This document shows positions 52,240 through 60,152 of a DNA stretch of 64,000 nucleotides, one piece after another. The stretch is from JBGAKG01 sp044224495 (GTDB lineage Bacteria > Myxococcota_A > Polyangia > Polyangiales > Polyangiaceae). The stretch is taken from positions 372,001 to 436,000 of the forward strand of contig JBGAKG010000003.1 in assembly GCA_044224495.1 (NCBI GenBank), given 5' to 3'. Each line of letters starts with the position of its first letter. Within the stretch, counting starts at the first letter, position 1. The translations under genes and the position numbers were made by a program. Under the pieces are notes generated by a model. It worked only from the letters and a program-made list of their open reading frames with translations, ran no database searches and was not told where the DNA came from.

Positions 52240-53022
52240 TCAGGGGCGAAACGCCTCCGTGAACTCGCGGTGGAGGCCCAGCTCGGTCCGCTCGGCGAGC
52301 TCCCGCGGCCGGTAGCCGCTCGCGATCCGGACGACGACCACCGCCGCGTCCGCGGTCACGACGCGGAAGTGAACGCGCCACTCCTTCAAGGCGAGGACGC
52401 CCTCGTCGCCGGTGCGCCGGATCCGGCGGTACGCGTGGGGGTGCGGCCCGAGCTCGAGCGCAGCGACCACCTCGGGCTCGAGCGTGACGCCACGGGCGGC
52501 CAGAAACGCGAGCGCCGCCTGCGCCTCTGCTCCGAACGAGACGACCCACGCCGGGCGCGGGTCCTCGGGGGCGAGCCATCCGTCGCCCGCCGTCGCGACC
52601 ACGTCCGTGTATTTTACATACGGTTTCAGGTCCAAGATCGGCGTGCCGTCGAGGAGGTCGACGTCGGTCACGTGCACGGCGAGCCCCTCGACGCGCACGA
52701 GCCGGACCACGCTCAGGCCGATCGCGTTCGGACGGTGGGGCGAGCGCGTCGCGAACACCCCCTTCTTCACCTTGCTCCGCGGCGGGAGCACCTTCGGCTT
52801 CCAACCGCCGGCGCGATCGAAGACGTAGAGCACCCAGAGGTGCGTCCACTCCGTCAGATCGGCGAGCGCGTCTTCGTAGCCGTGACCCGGGAAGAGCTCG
52901 AGCGTCGCCTCGACGCCCCGCGCGGCCGCGGGTTGGCGCGGGGCCTGCCGCTTCTCGGTGAAGGGAGTGCGCGCGACGCCGATCGGCTCGAACGTCAGCT
53001 GGCTAGTGCGGGATGATTCCAC
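52240..53022 (-). CDS. TrmO/TsaA-type tRNA methyltransferase-like protein with C-terminal extension
   Basis: A 260-aa member of UPF0066 (TrmO), which in E. coli methylates N6 of t6A37 in tRNA-Thr using SAM. The signature TRSPHRPNAIGLSVVRLV (SPHRPNPIG in the family) and DLLDGTPILDLKPYVKYTD are present, with FEPIGVARTPFTEKRQAPRQP at the start. The ~90 C-terminal residues (from ~170) make a second domain (GAEAQAALAFLAARGV ... DEGVLALKEWRVHFRVVTADAAVVVVRIASGYRP), as in longer TrmO. GTG 53022 is the start and overlaps the kinase stop (53003) by 20 bp. Confidence 0.88.
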   Translation of the reverse strand: MESSRTSQLTFEPIGVARTPFTEKRQAPRQPAAARGVEATLELFPGHGYEDALADLTEWTHLWVLYVFDRAGGWKPKVLPPRSKVKKGVFATRSPHRPNAIGLSVVRLVRVEGLAVHVTDVDLLDGTPILDLKPYVKYTDVVATAGDGWLAPEDPRPAWVVSFGAEAQAALAFLAARGVTLEPEVVAALELGPHPHAYRRIRRTGDEGVLALKEWRVHFRVVTADAAVVVVRIASGYRPRELAERTELGLHREFTEAFRP

Positions 53023-54478
53023 CGAACCACGCGCCGGCGACGCCACCCGCGAGGAGGACCACCAGCACGACCGCGATGATGGCACCGCTGCCACCCTTCT
53101 TCTCCGGGGGCGCGGCCGGAGCGGCACCGGGCGGAGGGGTGGCCACCATCGGCGTCGGCGGGCGCGCGACGGGCGGCGGCTGAACGGCGGCAGGCGGTGG
53201 CGTCGGCGCGGGCGGCGGCGGCGAGGGCGTCGCCGAGGGGCCCGACGGCGGAGGCATCGGAAGGTCTTCGTCGTCCTCGAGCGCCGACAGGTTGCCCGCG
53301 GTGACGTTCGCCGGGAGCTTGCCCGAGAGCGCTGCGCTGGGCCCCGGCTTCGGCTGGTCGAGCGCCATGTCGTCGATCCAGCTCTTCGGGTCGACGAACG
53401 AGCCGAGATCGAGCGGTGCCGTGGCCTGCGACTCCTCGGCCGAGGGCTTCCGGATCGGCGCCGCCGGAGCACCCTTCTCGTCGGTGAGCGAGGTGAACTC
53501 GAAGAGCGCCTCTTCGATGAGCTTGTCGATGATGGAGCCTTGCTGCGGCTTCTTCCGCTGCTTCTCCTTCATCGCCCCGACGACGAGCGCTTCGATGTCG
53601 AGGCTCGAGACGGGCTTGCCGAAGTCGAAGAGGAACTTGTTGAGGTCCTTCGCGAGCTCCTTGGCCGTGCGGTAGCGCGCGTTCGGATCGCGCGCGAGCG
53701 AGCGGTTGATGATCTTCTCGAGCTCCGGCGGGACGGCCTTGTTGAGCTGGCTGATCGCGGGGATCTGCGCCTGTTGGACCTTCTTCACCGTCTGGAAGTC
53801 GGTGTCGCCGAGGAAGAGGCGCTGGCCCGCGAGGAGCTCCCACAGGATGATGCCGACGGCGAAGATGTCGGTCCGCGCATCCACGTCCTGGCCCATCGCC
53901 GCTTCGGGCGAGAGGTAGGAGAACTTGCCCTTGATGATGCCGGGCTCGCTCTTCTCGAGCTGCGAGTTCGCCTTCGCGAGACCGAAGTCCACGATCTTCA
54001 CCTCGCCGTACTTCGTGACGAGCACGTTCGGCGGAGACATGTCGCGGTGGACGATGTGGAGGTCGGCGCCCTGCGGATCGCGGAGCTCGTGCGCGTAGGC
54101 GAGGCCCTTGCAGATCTCGATCGCGATGAAGACGGCCGCGGCGACGGGAAACTCGTGGCCGGCTTTCTTGAGCGCCTCGGCGATCGACTTGAGGTTCGCC
54201 CCGTCGACGAACTCCATGACGATGAAGTAGGCGTTGTCGCCGACACCGATGTCGAAGACCTGGACGCAGTTCGAGTGCGAGAGGTGCGCGGACAAGCGCG
54301 CCTCGTCCAGGAACATCGAGATGAACTTCTTCTTCTCCGAGAGGTGAGGGAGAACGCGCTTGATCGCGACCTGCTTCTTGAACCCCTGGAGACCTTCGCT
54401 CTCGGCGCGGAACACCTCCGCCATACCGCCGGACTCGAGCTTCTCGACGACCCGGTAACGCTGTTGCGAATCCGCCAT
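53003..54478 (-). CDS. Ser/Thr protein kinase with C-terminal membrane anchor
   Basis: A 491-aa Hanks-type kinase: glycine loop ESGGMAEVF, Lys40 in VAIKR, HRDMSPPNVL (~143; the usual Lys of HRDLKPEN is Ser, as is common in myxobacterial kinases), DFGLAK, and APE-like LSPEAAMG. A region rich in acidic and Pro residues (~290-460) ends in a C-terminal membrane helix (~467-485: IIAVVLVVLLAGGVAGAW) with almost nothing beyond. ATG 54478 gives MADSQQRYRV. Its Shine-Dalgarno GGAGGG lies upstream. It overlaps the TrmO-like gene start and is divergent from the YbjN-like gene across a gap containing two inverted repeats. Confidence 0.92.
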   Translation of the reverse strand: MADSQQRYRVVEKLESGGMAEVFRAESEGLQGFKKQVAIKRVLPHLSEKKKFISMFLDEARLSAHLSHSNCVQVFDIGVGDNAYFIVMEFVDGANLKSIAEALKKAGHEFPVAAAVFIAIEICKGLAYAHELRDPQGADLHIVHRDMSPPNVLVTKYGEVKIVDFGLAKANSQLEKSEPGIIKGKFSYLSPEAAMGQDVDARTDIFAVGIILWELLAGQRLFLGDTDFQTVKKVQQAQIPAISQLNKAVPPELEKIINRSLARDPNARYRTAKELAKDLNKFLFDFGKPVSSLDIEALVVGAMKEKQRKKPQQGSIIDKLIEEALFEFTSLTDEKGAPAAPIRKPSAEESQATAPLDLGSFVDPKSWIDDMALDQPKPGPSAALSGKLPANVTAGNLSALEDDEDLPMPPPSGPSATPSPPPPAPTPPPAAVQPPPVARPPTPMVATPPPGAAPAAPPEKKGGSGAIIAVVLVVLLAGGVAGAWFGGIIPH

Positions 54479-54514
54479 TTTGTCCCTCCGAGGGTAGCAC
54501 ACGGAGCCCGCGCC

Positions 54515-54531
54515 CTGTCAGCGATTGACAG
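54515..54531. promoter_or_regulatory. Inverted repeat CTGTCA-N5-TGACAG
   Basis: A perfect 6-bp inverted repeat with a five-base spacer lies between the divergent kinase and YbjN-like genes, 37-53 bases from the kinase start. It is of a size suited to a dimeric repressor or activator. Confidence 0.45.
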
Positions 54532-54538
54532 CCTGCCG

Positions 54539-54553
54539 AGAGTCATCGACTCT
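54539..54553. promoter_or_regulatory. Inverted repeat AGAGTC-N3-GACTCT
   Basis: A second perfect 6-bp inverted repeat with a three-base centre, 6 bases before the GTG start of the YbjN-like gene. It may be an operator or a translation-blocking hairpin. Confidence 0.45.
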
Positions 54554-54559
54554 TCGGCC

Positions 54560-55006
54560 GTGGAAGAACTCTTCTCTCGCACCAAAGAGACCGTGGAATC
54601 GGTGATCGCGAAGCTCGGGATCGACGTCGCGAAGGCGCGCGTGAAGGACAGCCCCGATCAAGCGAGCTACACGCTGATGCGCGGAAGCGCGTCGGTCCTC
54701 GTCACGGTCGTCCACCGCGCCGAGCAGAAGAACGTCTTCCTTCGCGTCGCGTCGCCGGTGCTCGTTCTTCCGCCGGCCAACCACGAAGCGCTCTTCAAGC
54801 GCTTGCTCGAGCTGAACACCGCCGGCCTCGCGAACGCCGCGTTCGGGCTCCTCGGGGACAAGGTCGTCGCCGTGTCCGAGCGCCCCGCCGCCGGGCTCGA
54901 CGCGGGCGAAGTCGATCAGATGATCCGTCACCTCTCGGCCGTCGCCGACACGTACGACGACCGGCTCGTGAAGGAGTTCGGCGGCAAGCGCGCGTCGGAC
55001 GCGTGA
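54560..55006 (+). CDS. YbjN/T3SS-chaperone-like small protein
   Basis: A 148-aa soluble protein of the YbjN-like fold (the CesT/type III secretion chaperone superfamily): VESVIAKLGIDVAKARVKDSPDQASYTLMRGSASVLVTVVHR, VFLRVASPVLVLPPANHEALFKRLLELNTAGLANAAFGLLGDKVV, and a C-terminal helix with DDRLVKEFGG. It typically acts as a binding or regulatory protein. The start GTG at 54560 is the only standard start near; its sequence begins EELFSRTKETVES. The stop overlaps the next gene by 4 bp, so it is translationally linked to the outer-membrane-type protein. Confidence 0.75.
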   Translation: MEELFSRTKETVESVIAKLGIDVAKARVKDSPDQASYTLMRGSASVLVTVVHRAEQKNVFLRVASPVLVLPPANHEALFKRLLELNTAGLANAAFGLLGDKVVAVSERPAAGLDAGEVDQMIRHLSAVADTYDDRLVKEFGGKRASDA

Positions 55007-56538
55007 CGCGCGCACCGCGCGGTCGCGCCGCCGGTAGGACCTGGCTCGCGCTCGGGCTCGCGGTCGCGCTCCCGCTCGCCACGCGCTCGGCCCGTGCGGC
55101 TGAGGGCGAGATCACGTCCGACACGACCGCGCAGTTCTACGACGTGCGCAGCCCGTCGGGCCAGAACACGCTCCTCCGTCGGCGCGTGACGAGCACGCTC
55201 GGCGTCACCGTCTACGATCTCCTGCCGCGCCCGAAGGAAGCGGGCCAGGGCCTCCTCCCGGACCTCGTCTTCCGCGCGCGCCTCCGCTACGACGCCGACT
55301 ACGGCGCGTACGGCGTCGAGGCGGATCCCAACGCCCCCGACTACATGACGCCCGGCTTCTCGCGCGGCCCGGTCGACCTCATGTACGCCTACGTCGAGGG
55401 TCGGCGTTTTCTGAAAGGCCTCCTCGGCTTCAAGCTCGGGCGCCAGTACGCCGTCGACGGCCTCGGCTGGTGGGCGTTCGACGGCGGGCTCGTGCGGCTC
55501 ACGACGCCGGCGTGGTTCGCGGTCGAGGCGTACGGCGGGCTCGAGGTGCGGGGCGGGCTCCCGCTCTCGGGTCCGGCGGGGCGCTGGGAGCGCGACGGCG
55601 TCTGGCGCGGCGATCGCGACGGCTTCCAGGCGAACGCTTACCCGTCGTTCCAACAGGCGAACGTCGCGCCGGCGGTCGGTGCCGCGATCGAGAGCGCGGG
55701 CGTGAGCTGGCTCCACGGCCGCCTCTCGTACCGGCGCGTCTGGAACACGGGCGAGTCGATGCTCACGCAGTACGACTCGGGGCGCAGCACGCCGCTCGTC
55801 TACGACGGCACGCGCATCTCCCAGGAGCGGCTCGGGTGGACCGTGCTCGCCGACTGGGACAAGGTCGGGAGCATCAACGGCGGGCTCGTCTACGATCTCT
55901 ACTCCGCCTTCTTCTCGAGCATCTATGCATCGGTCGAGGCACGCCCGACGAGCCGCCTGACCATCGGCGCGGACTACGACTACTTCCGCCCCACCTTCGA
56001 CGCCGACTCGATCTGGAACTTCCTCGGCGCGCAGCCGATGAACGACGTGACGCTCCGCGCGCGCGTCGAGCCTTCGACGCGGCTCTCGATCGGCGGCGGC
56101 GGGCACTTCCGCGTCTTCTCCGCCGCGACGGATCCGGCGCCGGTCGTGACGTCGCCCGTCGCCGGGACCGCGCTCCCGGGCGGTGGAGCGAGCTTCGCCG
56201 GCGGAGCGAACCTCGCGCTCCGCTACGTGCGGTGGAACAGCGCTGTCTCGTTCCGCGCGCTCGCCGACTTCGGCGACGCCGGCGATCGCTGGGGTGGTGA
56301 CGTGATGGGCGAGCGGAAGCTCGGCCCGCTCGTGCTGCGCGCGCGGCTCGGGTTCTGGCATTGGCTCGACAAGCTGCGCCCCGACCGCACCGCGGACTCG
56401 CTCGGGGCCGTGCTCGGCGTCGGGTACCGCTTCTTCCACGGCTCCGAGATCGGGACGGAGATCGAGGGCGACGCGAACCGCCTCGTCGGCGCGCGCTTTC
56501 GCTGGCTCGCGTACCTCAGCTTGGTGGTGGCCAAATGA
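55003..56538 (+). CDS. Outer-membrane beta-barrel-type protein beside a multiheme cytochrome
   Basis: A 511-aa exported protein. The signal peptide (TWLALGLAVALPLATRSARA) is cleaved near AAEGE. The rest is alternating strands with aromatic girdles (YEVDPNAPDY-like turns, LMYAYVEGRRF, AVDGLGWWAFDGGLVRL, FGLGRQYAV-like, and WFAVEAYGGLEV), typical of a large porin-like barrel. No Cys-x-x-Cys is present. GTG 55003 overlaps the YbjN-like stop (GTGA), and its stop overlaps the 13-heme cytochrome ATG (ATGA). The pairing resembles the MtrB/PioB-type porin-cytochrome arrangement, but sequence homology to those is not evident by eye. Confidence 0.75.
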   Translation: MTRAPRGRAAGRTWLALGLAVALPLATRSARAAEGEITSDTTAQFYDVRSPSGQNTLLRRRVTSTLGVTVYDLLPRPKEAGQGLLPDLVFRARLRYDADYGAYGVEADPNAPDYMTPGFSRGPVDLMYAYVEGRRFLKGLLGFKLGRQYAVDGLGWWAFDGGLVRLTTPAWFAVEAYGGLEVRGGLPLSGPAGRWERDGVWRGDRDGFQANAYPSFQQANVAPAVGAAIESAGVSWLHGRLSYRRVWNTGESMLTQYDSGRSTPLVYDGTRISQERLGWTVLADWDKVGSINGGLVYDLYSAFFSSIYASVEARPTSRLTIGADYDYFRPTFDADSIWNFLGAQPMNDVTLRARVEPSTRLSIGGGGHFRVFSAATDPAPVVTSPVAGTALPGGGASFAGGANLALRYVRWNSAVSFRALADFGDAGDRWGGDVMGERKLGPLVLRARLGFWHWLDKLRPDRTADSLGAVLGVGYRFFHGSEIGTEIEGDANRLVGARFRWLAYLSLVVAK

Positions 56539-57875
56539 GAACGCGGCTCCCCTTCGTTCTCCTCGTCGTCGCGCTGCTCGTCGCGGTGGGCGCGGCGCTC
56601 GCGGACGGCGCGCCGCCGAGCGGCATCTCCCCGCTCCCGGGGGACGCGAAGGTTCCGTCCGCGCTCCTCCCGCCGGGCTCGTTCGATCCCGATCCGGGCC
56701 CGAGCGACGTCATCTTCCCCGCGCAGACGCTGTCGCTCCGCTTCAACCACAAGACGCACGTGAAGGGCCTCGGCATCAAGTGCGACGGCTGCCACACCAC
56801 GGCGCCCACGAGCGACAGCGCCCAGGACGACCTGATCCCGCCCGCCACCAAGTGCGACGGCTGCCACGGCTCCGACCACCGAACGCTGGACGCGGTGAAG
56901 GGCGACGATCAGAACCCGATGTCCGGTTGCGCCTATTGCCACGTCGGGTGGAAGCCCGGCTCGGGCAACACCGTGACGCCCTTCCGCGTGCCTCGTCCCA
57001 ATTTGGTATTCTCGCACCGGCGCCACTCCGTGCGGAACATCGCGTGCGGGCAGTGCCACGGCGACGTGGGCGAGCTCGAGCTCGCGACGCGCGATCAGCT
57101 CCCGCGCATGCGCGGGTGCCTCCGTTGTCACCAAGGCACGGACGCCGCGCGCGGCGACGCGAAGAGCGCCTGCGACACGTGCCACCTCGGCGTCGGGCCC
57201 GACATCCGCGCGGGCATGCCGGCGACGGGGCCGAAGGTGGGGACCGCCTTCGCCGAGGGAGGGCGCATCCGGACCGTCTTCCCGCAGGGGACGCTCCTGC
57301 CGCCGCGCTGGTTGCGTGACGCGGAGCACGGACCCGACTTCCTCGAGCGCCACAAGGCGGTCGCCGGCAACGACTCCGAGTTCTGCAAGAACTGCCACCA
57401 GGAGGACGACTGCACGAACTGCCACGACGGGCGCGTCCGGCCGCGGAGCGTGCACCCCAACGACTACCTGAACATGCACCCGGTGGAGGCCCGCCTCGCG
57501 ACGCAGAAATGCTCGAGCTGCCACCGCGAGGCGAGCTTCTGCACGACCTGCCACATGCGGATCGGCGTCGCGGAGAGCAGCCCGGTGAACTTCAAGGATC
57601 CGGGGCGCTTCCACCCGCCGAAGGCGATCTGGAGCGACGGACCGCGCACGAGCGGCCACCACGCGGTCGAGGCGCAGCGGAACCTCTCGGCGTGCGTGAG
57701 CTGCCACATCGAGCGCGACTGCGTGCAGTGCCACGGTGGGCGCGGGATCGGCGCGGCGATCAACGTGCACCCGGCGAGCTTCATCACCACGTGCGGCATG
57801 CAGATGCGCCGAAACCCGCGCCCGTGTTTCGTGTGCCACGACCCCTCCGACGCCGCGTTGAGTCGCTGCCAATGA
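56535..57875 (+). CDS. 13-heme c-type cytochrome
   Basis: A 446-aa exported cytochrome with signal peptide MRTRLPFVLLVVALLVAVGAALA. I count 13 CxxCH motifs: CDGCH twice, CAYCH, CGQCH, CLRCH, CDTCH, CKNCH, CTNCH, CSSCH, CTTCH, CVSCH, CVQCH and CFVCH, with many extra His (NHKTH, HSVRN, GHHAV, NVHP) as likely axial ligands. There is no lipobox. That is one heme per ~33 residues, a dense redox wire. ATG 56535 overlaps the barrel-gene stop by 4 bp. It may pass electrons across or along the outer membrane, or serve a respiratory reductase. Confidence 0.92.
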   Translation: MRTRLPFVLLVVALLVAVGAALADGAPPSGISPLPGDAKVPSALLPPGSFDPDPGPSDVIFPAQTLSLRFNHKTHVKGLGIKCDGCHTTAPTSDSAQDDLIPPATKCDGCHGSDHRTLDAVKGDDQNPMSGCAYCHVGWKPGSGNTVTPFRVPRPNLVFSHRRHSVRNIACGQCHGDVGELELATRDQLPRMRGCLRCHQGTDAARGDAKSACDTCHLGVGPDIRAGMPATGPKVGTAFAEGGRIRTVFPQGTLLPPRWLRDAEHGPDFLERHKAVAGNDSEFCKNCHQEDDCTNCHDGRVRPRSVHPNDYLNMHPVEARLATQKCSSCHREASFCTTCHMRIGVAESSPVNFKDPGRFHPPKAIWSDGPRTSGHHAVEAQRNLSACVSCHIERDCVQCHGGRGIGAAINVHPASFITTCGMQMRRNPRPCFVCHDPSDAALSRCQ

Positions 57876-57898
57876 TCCGGAAAAAGCGTAGAAGTTCC

Positions 57899-57928
57899 TT
57901 GCGTGAGCCGGTTTCGCCTGGCTATATG
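57899..57928 (+). promoter_or_regulatory. Likely sigma70-type promoter and ribosome-binding site for the 84-aa gene
   Basis: TTGCGT (57899-57904) and TATATG (57923-57928) sit 18 bases apart. They precede a strong Shine-Dalgarno GGAGGAGG at 57961-57968, six bases before the GTG at 57975. In this GC-rich region, the TATATG is one of very few AT-rich boxes. It implies separate, strong expression of the small gene. Confidence 0.6.
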
Positions 57929-57974
57929 ACCCCTCCCCGGCCACTTTCTGTCGTTCTGTTGGAGGAGGATCACG

Positions 57975-58229
57975 GTGAAGGAGCTCGTCGCCTACTTGAT
58001 CGACAACATGTACTTGGACTTCCAGGGCGAAATCTCCCTCGACCAGGTGCGGCAATTCCTCCGGAACGACGAGAGCCGGGAGGCGAAGGCTCTGCTCGCC
58101 AAGCTCATCGCGGACAAGGGAGTCGACGATCTCTTGATCACGTTGGCCGACTGCCTCAAGGACCACATCCGCTCGGGCGTCTCGGACGAGATCGTGCGCG
58201 AGCAGTTGTCGCTCTACTCGGAGTCCTGA
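57975..58229 (+). CDS. Small helical protein between the cytochrome genes
   Basis: An 84-aa acidic, all-helical protein (KELVAYLIDNMYLDFQGEISLDQVRQFL, ALLAKLIADKGVDDLLITLADCLKDHI). There is no signal peptide, no heme motif and only one Cys. GTG start supported by an excellent ribosome-binding site (GGAGGAGG) and its own promoter-like sequence. I do not recognise it. It is unusual in being soluble and cytoplasmic inside a cluster of exported redox proteins, and it overlaps the region where the next gene's signal peptide is encoded in another frame. Confidence 0.8.
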   Translation: MKELVAYLIDNMYLDFQGEISLDQVRQFLRNDESREAKALLAKLIADKGVDDLLITLADCLKDHIRSGVSDEIVREQLSLYSES

Positions 58230-59215
58230 GCGTAGGCGCAGCGGCCCTCGCCGGCTGCGATCAGGGTCGCATCCACGACGAGACGACGGTCGGTCCGCCG
58301 GTCCGGCTCCTCGACGCGAACATCGGCGCGTCCAAGGTGCTCGCGATCGACGATCGGATCGAGCTGTCGTTCGATCGATTTCTCGATCCCCTCACGGTCA
58401 CCCGCCAGTCCGTCGCCCTCCGCGACGAGTTCAACCAGGCGCCGGTGAACCCGACGGTCTCGTACGATCCCGTGCGGCGGGTCGTCGTGCTGGCGAACCC
58501 GTCGACCTCGAAGCCGTGGCTCGTCGCGGGCCAGCCCTACAAGCTCGTCATCCCGGCGCCGGCGGCGCCCGACGATCTCTCGCTCCGCGCCATCGACGGG
58601 GCCGGCCTCGCGAAGACGGTCGTCATCGGCTTCTTCGCCGCGCCGGCGCGGGGGGTCGCGCCGGAGCCGCAGGTCTCGTTCTGTCGGGACGTGTTCCCGA
58701 TCCTCAGGGCCTGCAAGCTCTGTCACGGGGCGCCCGCGGCAGGCCGCCCCGTCGCGGCGATCGCGGGGCTCGTGCTCGAGACCGAGAGCGGGATCGCGGC
58801 GACCGCGCGCGGGCGCGTCGCCAACGCGACGAACACGGGTGCGCGGAGCACGGCGGCGCCGCCAGGCACCGCGTTCGGCATCGACATGCCGATCATCGAT
58901 CCGGGGAACCCCGGGAACAGCTTCCTGCTCTACAAGCTCGTGCAACGGCCGCCGACGGCGAACGCTTGGGCGACCGAACCGTGCTCGAACGCCGCGCTCG
59001 TACCAACTTGGGACGTCGCGACGATGCCCCGCAGCGGCGACGCGGAGACCCAGCGCCTGGCGCAGTTCATTCCGGGCATGTCGATGCCGTTCCGCGCCGC
59101 GAGCGACACGACGACGGCCGACACCACGGTCTCCGACGCCGAGCTCGACCGCCTGCGCCTCTGGATCGCCCAGGGCGCGAACGTCGAGTCCTGCAACGGC
59201 ACCTGCGCTCCCTGA
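58151..59215 (+). CDS. Heme-binding lipoprotein without a standard start codon
   Basis: About 355 aa. A lipoprotein signal (RARAVVALLGVLSVGAAALAGC) is encoded in a frame overlapping the 84-aa gene; lipid Cys at ~58250. Residues then form an Ig-like domain (IDDRIELSFDRFLDPLTVTRQSVALRD) and a cytochrome-like part with one CKLCH in FCRDVFPILRACKLCHGA. No ATG, GTG or TTG occurs in frame between 57962 and the lipid Cys. I place the start arbitrarily at CTG 58151; CTG 58226, which overlaps the previous TGA, is too late for a signal peptide. Either a rare start, frameshifting from the upstream gene, or an assembly error is involved. Confidence 0.65.
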   Translation: MPQGPHPLGRLGRDRARAVVALLGVLSVGAAALAGCDQGRIHDETTVGPPVRLLDANIGASKVLAIDDRIELSFDRFLDPLTVTRQSVALRDEFNQAPVNPTVSYDPVRRVVVLANPSTSKPWLVAGQPYKLVIPAPAAPDDLSLRAIDGAGLAKTVVIGFFAAPARGVAPEPQVSFCRDVFPILRACKLCHGAPAAGRPVAAIAGLVLETESGIAATARGRVANATNTGARSTAAPPGTAFGIDMPIIDPGNPGNSFLLYKLVQRPPTANAWATEPCSNAALVPTWDVATMPRSGDAETQRLAQFIPGMSMPFRAASDTTTADTTVSDAELDRLRLWIAQGANVESCNGTCAP

Positions 59216-59217
59216 GG

Positions 59218-60126
59218 CTAGTGCGCGGCCGCCACTCGGTTGCGGCCGCCTTCTTTCGCCCGGTAGAGCGCCGCGTCGGCGCGCTTGTAGAGCGCGTTCG
59301 GTGACTCTCCGCCCAAGAGCTCCGCGACGCCCAGGCTCACCGTGCAGTGGATGACCTCTTCGTCGAAGGTGAACATCGCCTCCGCCACCGTCTCGCGCAC
59401 CTTCTCGGCGGTGATCTTCGCGCCTGCGAGCGAGACCTCGGGCAGGATGAGCGAGAACTCCTCGCCGCCGGTCCGCGCGAAGATGTCCTCGCGCCGGAGC
59501 TTCGGCCGCACCGTCTGCGCGAGCTGGCGAAGCACCGCGTCACCCGCGACGTGCCCGAAGCGATCGTTCTTCTGCTTGAAGTGATCGATGTCCATCACCA
59601 CGAGCGCCAGCGGGCGCTTGTAGCGCGTGCACCGGTTCACCTCGCGCTCGAGCGTCTCGTCGAAGTAGCGACGATTGAAGAGCTGCGTGAGCCCGTCGAT
59701 CGTCATGAGGCGGTAGATCTCCTCGTGGTAGCTCGCCTCGATGTTGTCGCCCTCCATGAACTTCAGGATCGAGCGACCGATCTTGATCCGATCGCCGTCG
59801 GCGAGGAGCACGTCGCCGTCGATCGCGGCGTCGTTCACGTACGTGCCGTTCGTCGAGCCGAGATCCGCCACGCGATAACCGCCGACGCGATCGCGCTCGA
59901 TCCGCGCGTGGTGACGGCTCACGCTGTCCTGATCGAGCGCGAGGTCGCACTTGGACGAGCGGCCGATCTCGAACTTCGAGCCCTCGAGCGGAATCCGCCG
60001 GCCGAGGTCGGGGCCGTAGATGATGACGATGCACGCCTCCCCCGTGCCACGCGCCGCCGGCGGTCGGTCGCCGCGCAAGGGCGCGATCGACACGGTGTCG
60101 TCGTCGAGCGGGGGCTTGGGCGCCAC
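59218..60126 (-). CDS. FHA-GGDEF diguanylate cyclase
   Basis: A 302-aa cytoplasmic enzyme making cyclic di-GMP. The FHA domain (~30-125) has the phosphothreonine-binding residues GRSS and SRHHARI, with STNGTYVND. The GGDEF domain (~135-300) has DGLTQLFNRRYFDE, DIDHFKQKNDRFGHVAGD, and active site GGEEF; the RxxD inhibitory I-site (RRED) lies five residues before it, so product inhibition is expected. FHA input suggests control by a Ser/Thr kinase; several are in this window. GTG 60126 is the start. It is convergent with the heme lipoprotein. Confidence 0.95.
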   Translation of the reverse strand: MAPKPPLDDDTVSIAPLRGDRPPAARGTGEACIVIIYGPDLGRRIPLEGSKFEIGRSSKCDLALDQDSVSRHHARIERDRVGGYRVADLGSTNGTYVNDAAIDGDVLLADGDRIKIGRSILKFMEGDNIEASYHEEIYRLMTIDGLTQLFNRRYFDETLEREVNRCTRYKRPLALVVMDIDHFKQKNDRFGHVAGDAVLRQLAQTVRPKLRREDIFARTGGEEFSLILPEVSLAGAKITAEKVRETVAEAMFTFDEEVIHCTVSLGVAELLGGESPNALYKRADAALYRAKEGGRNRVAAAH

Positions 60127-60152
60127 CCTTCGAGGTTAGCGCAAAGTCCCGA

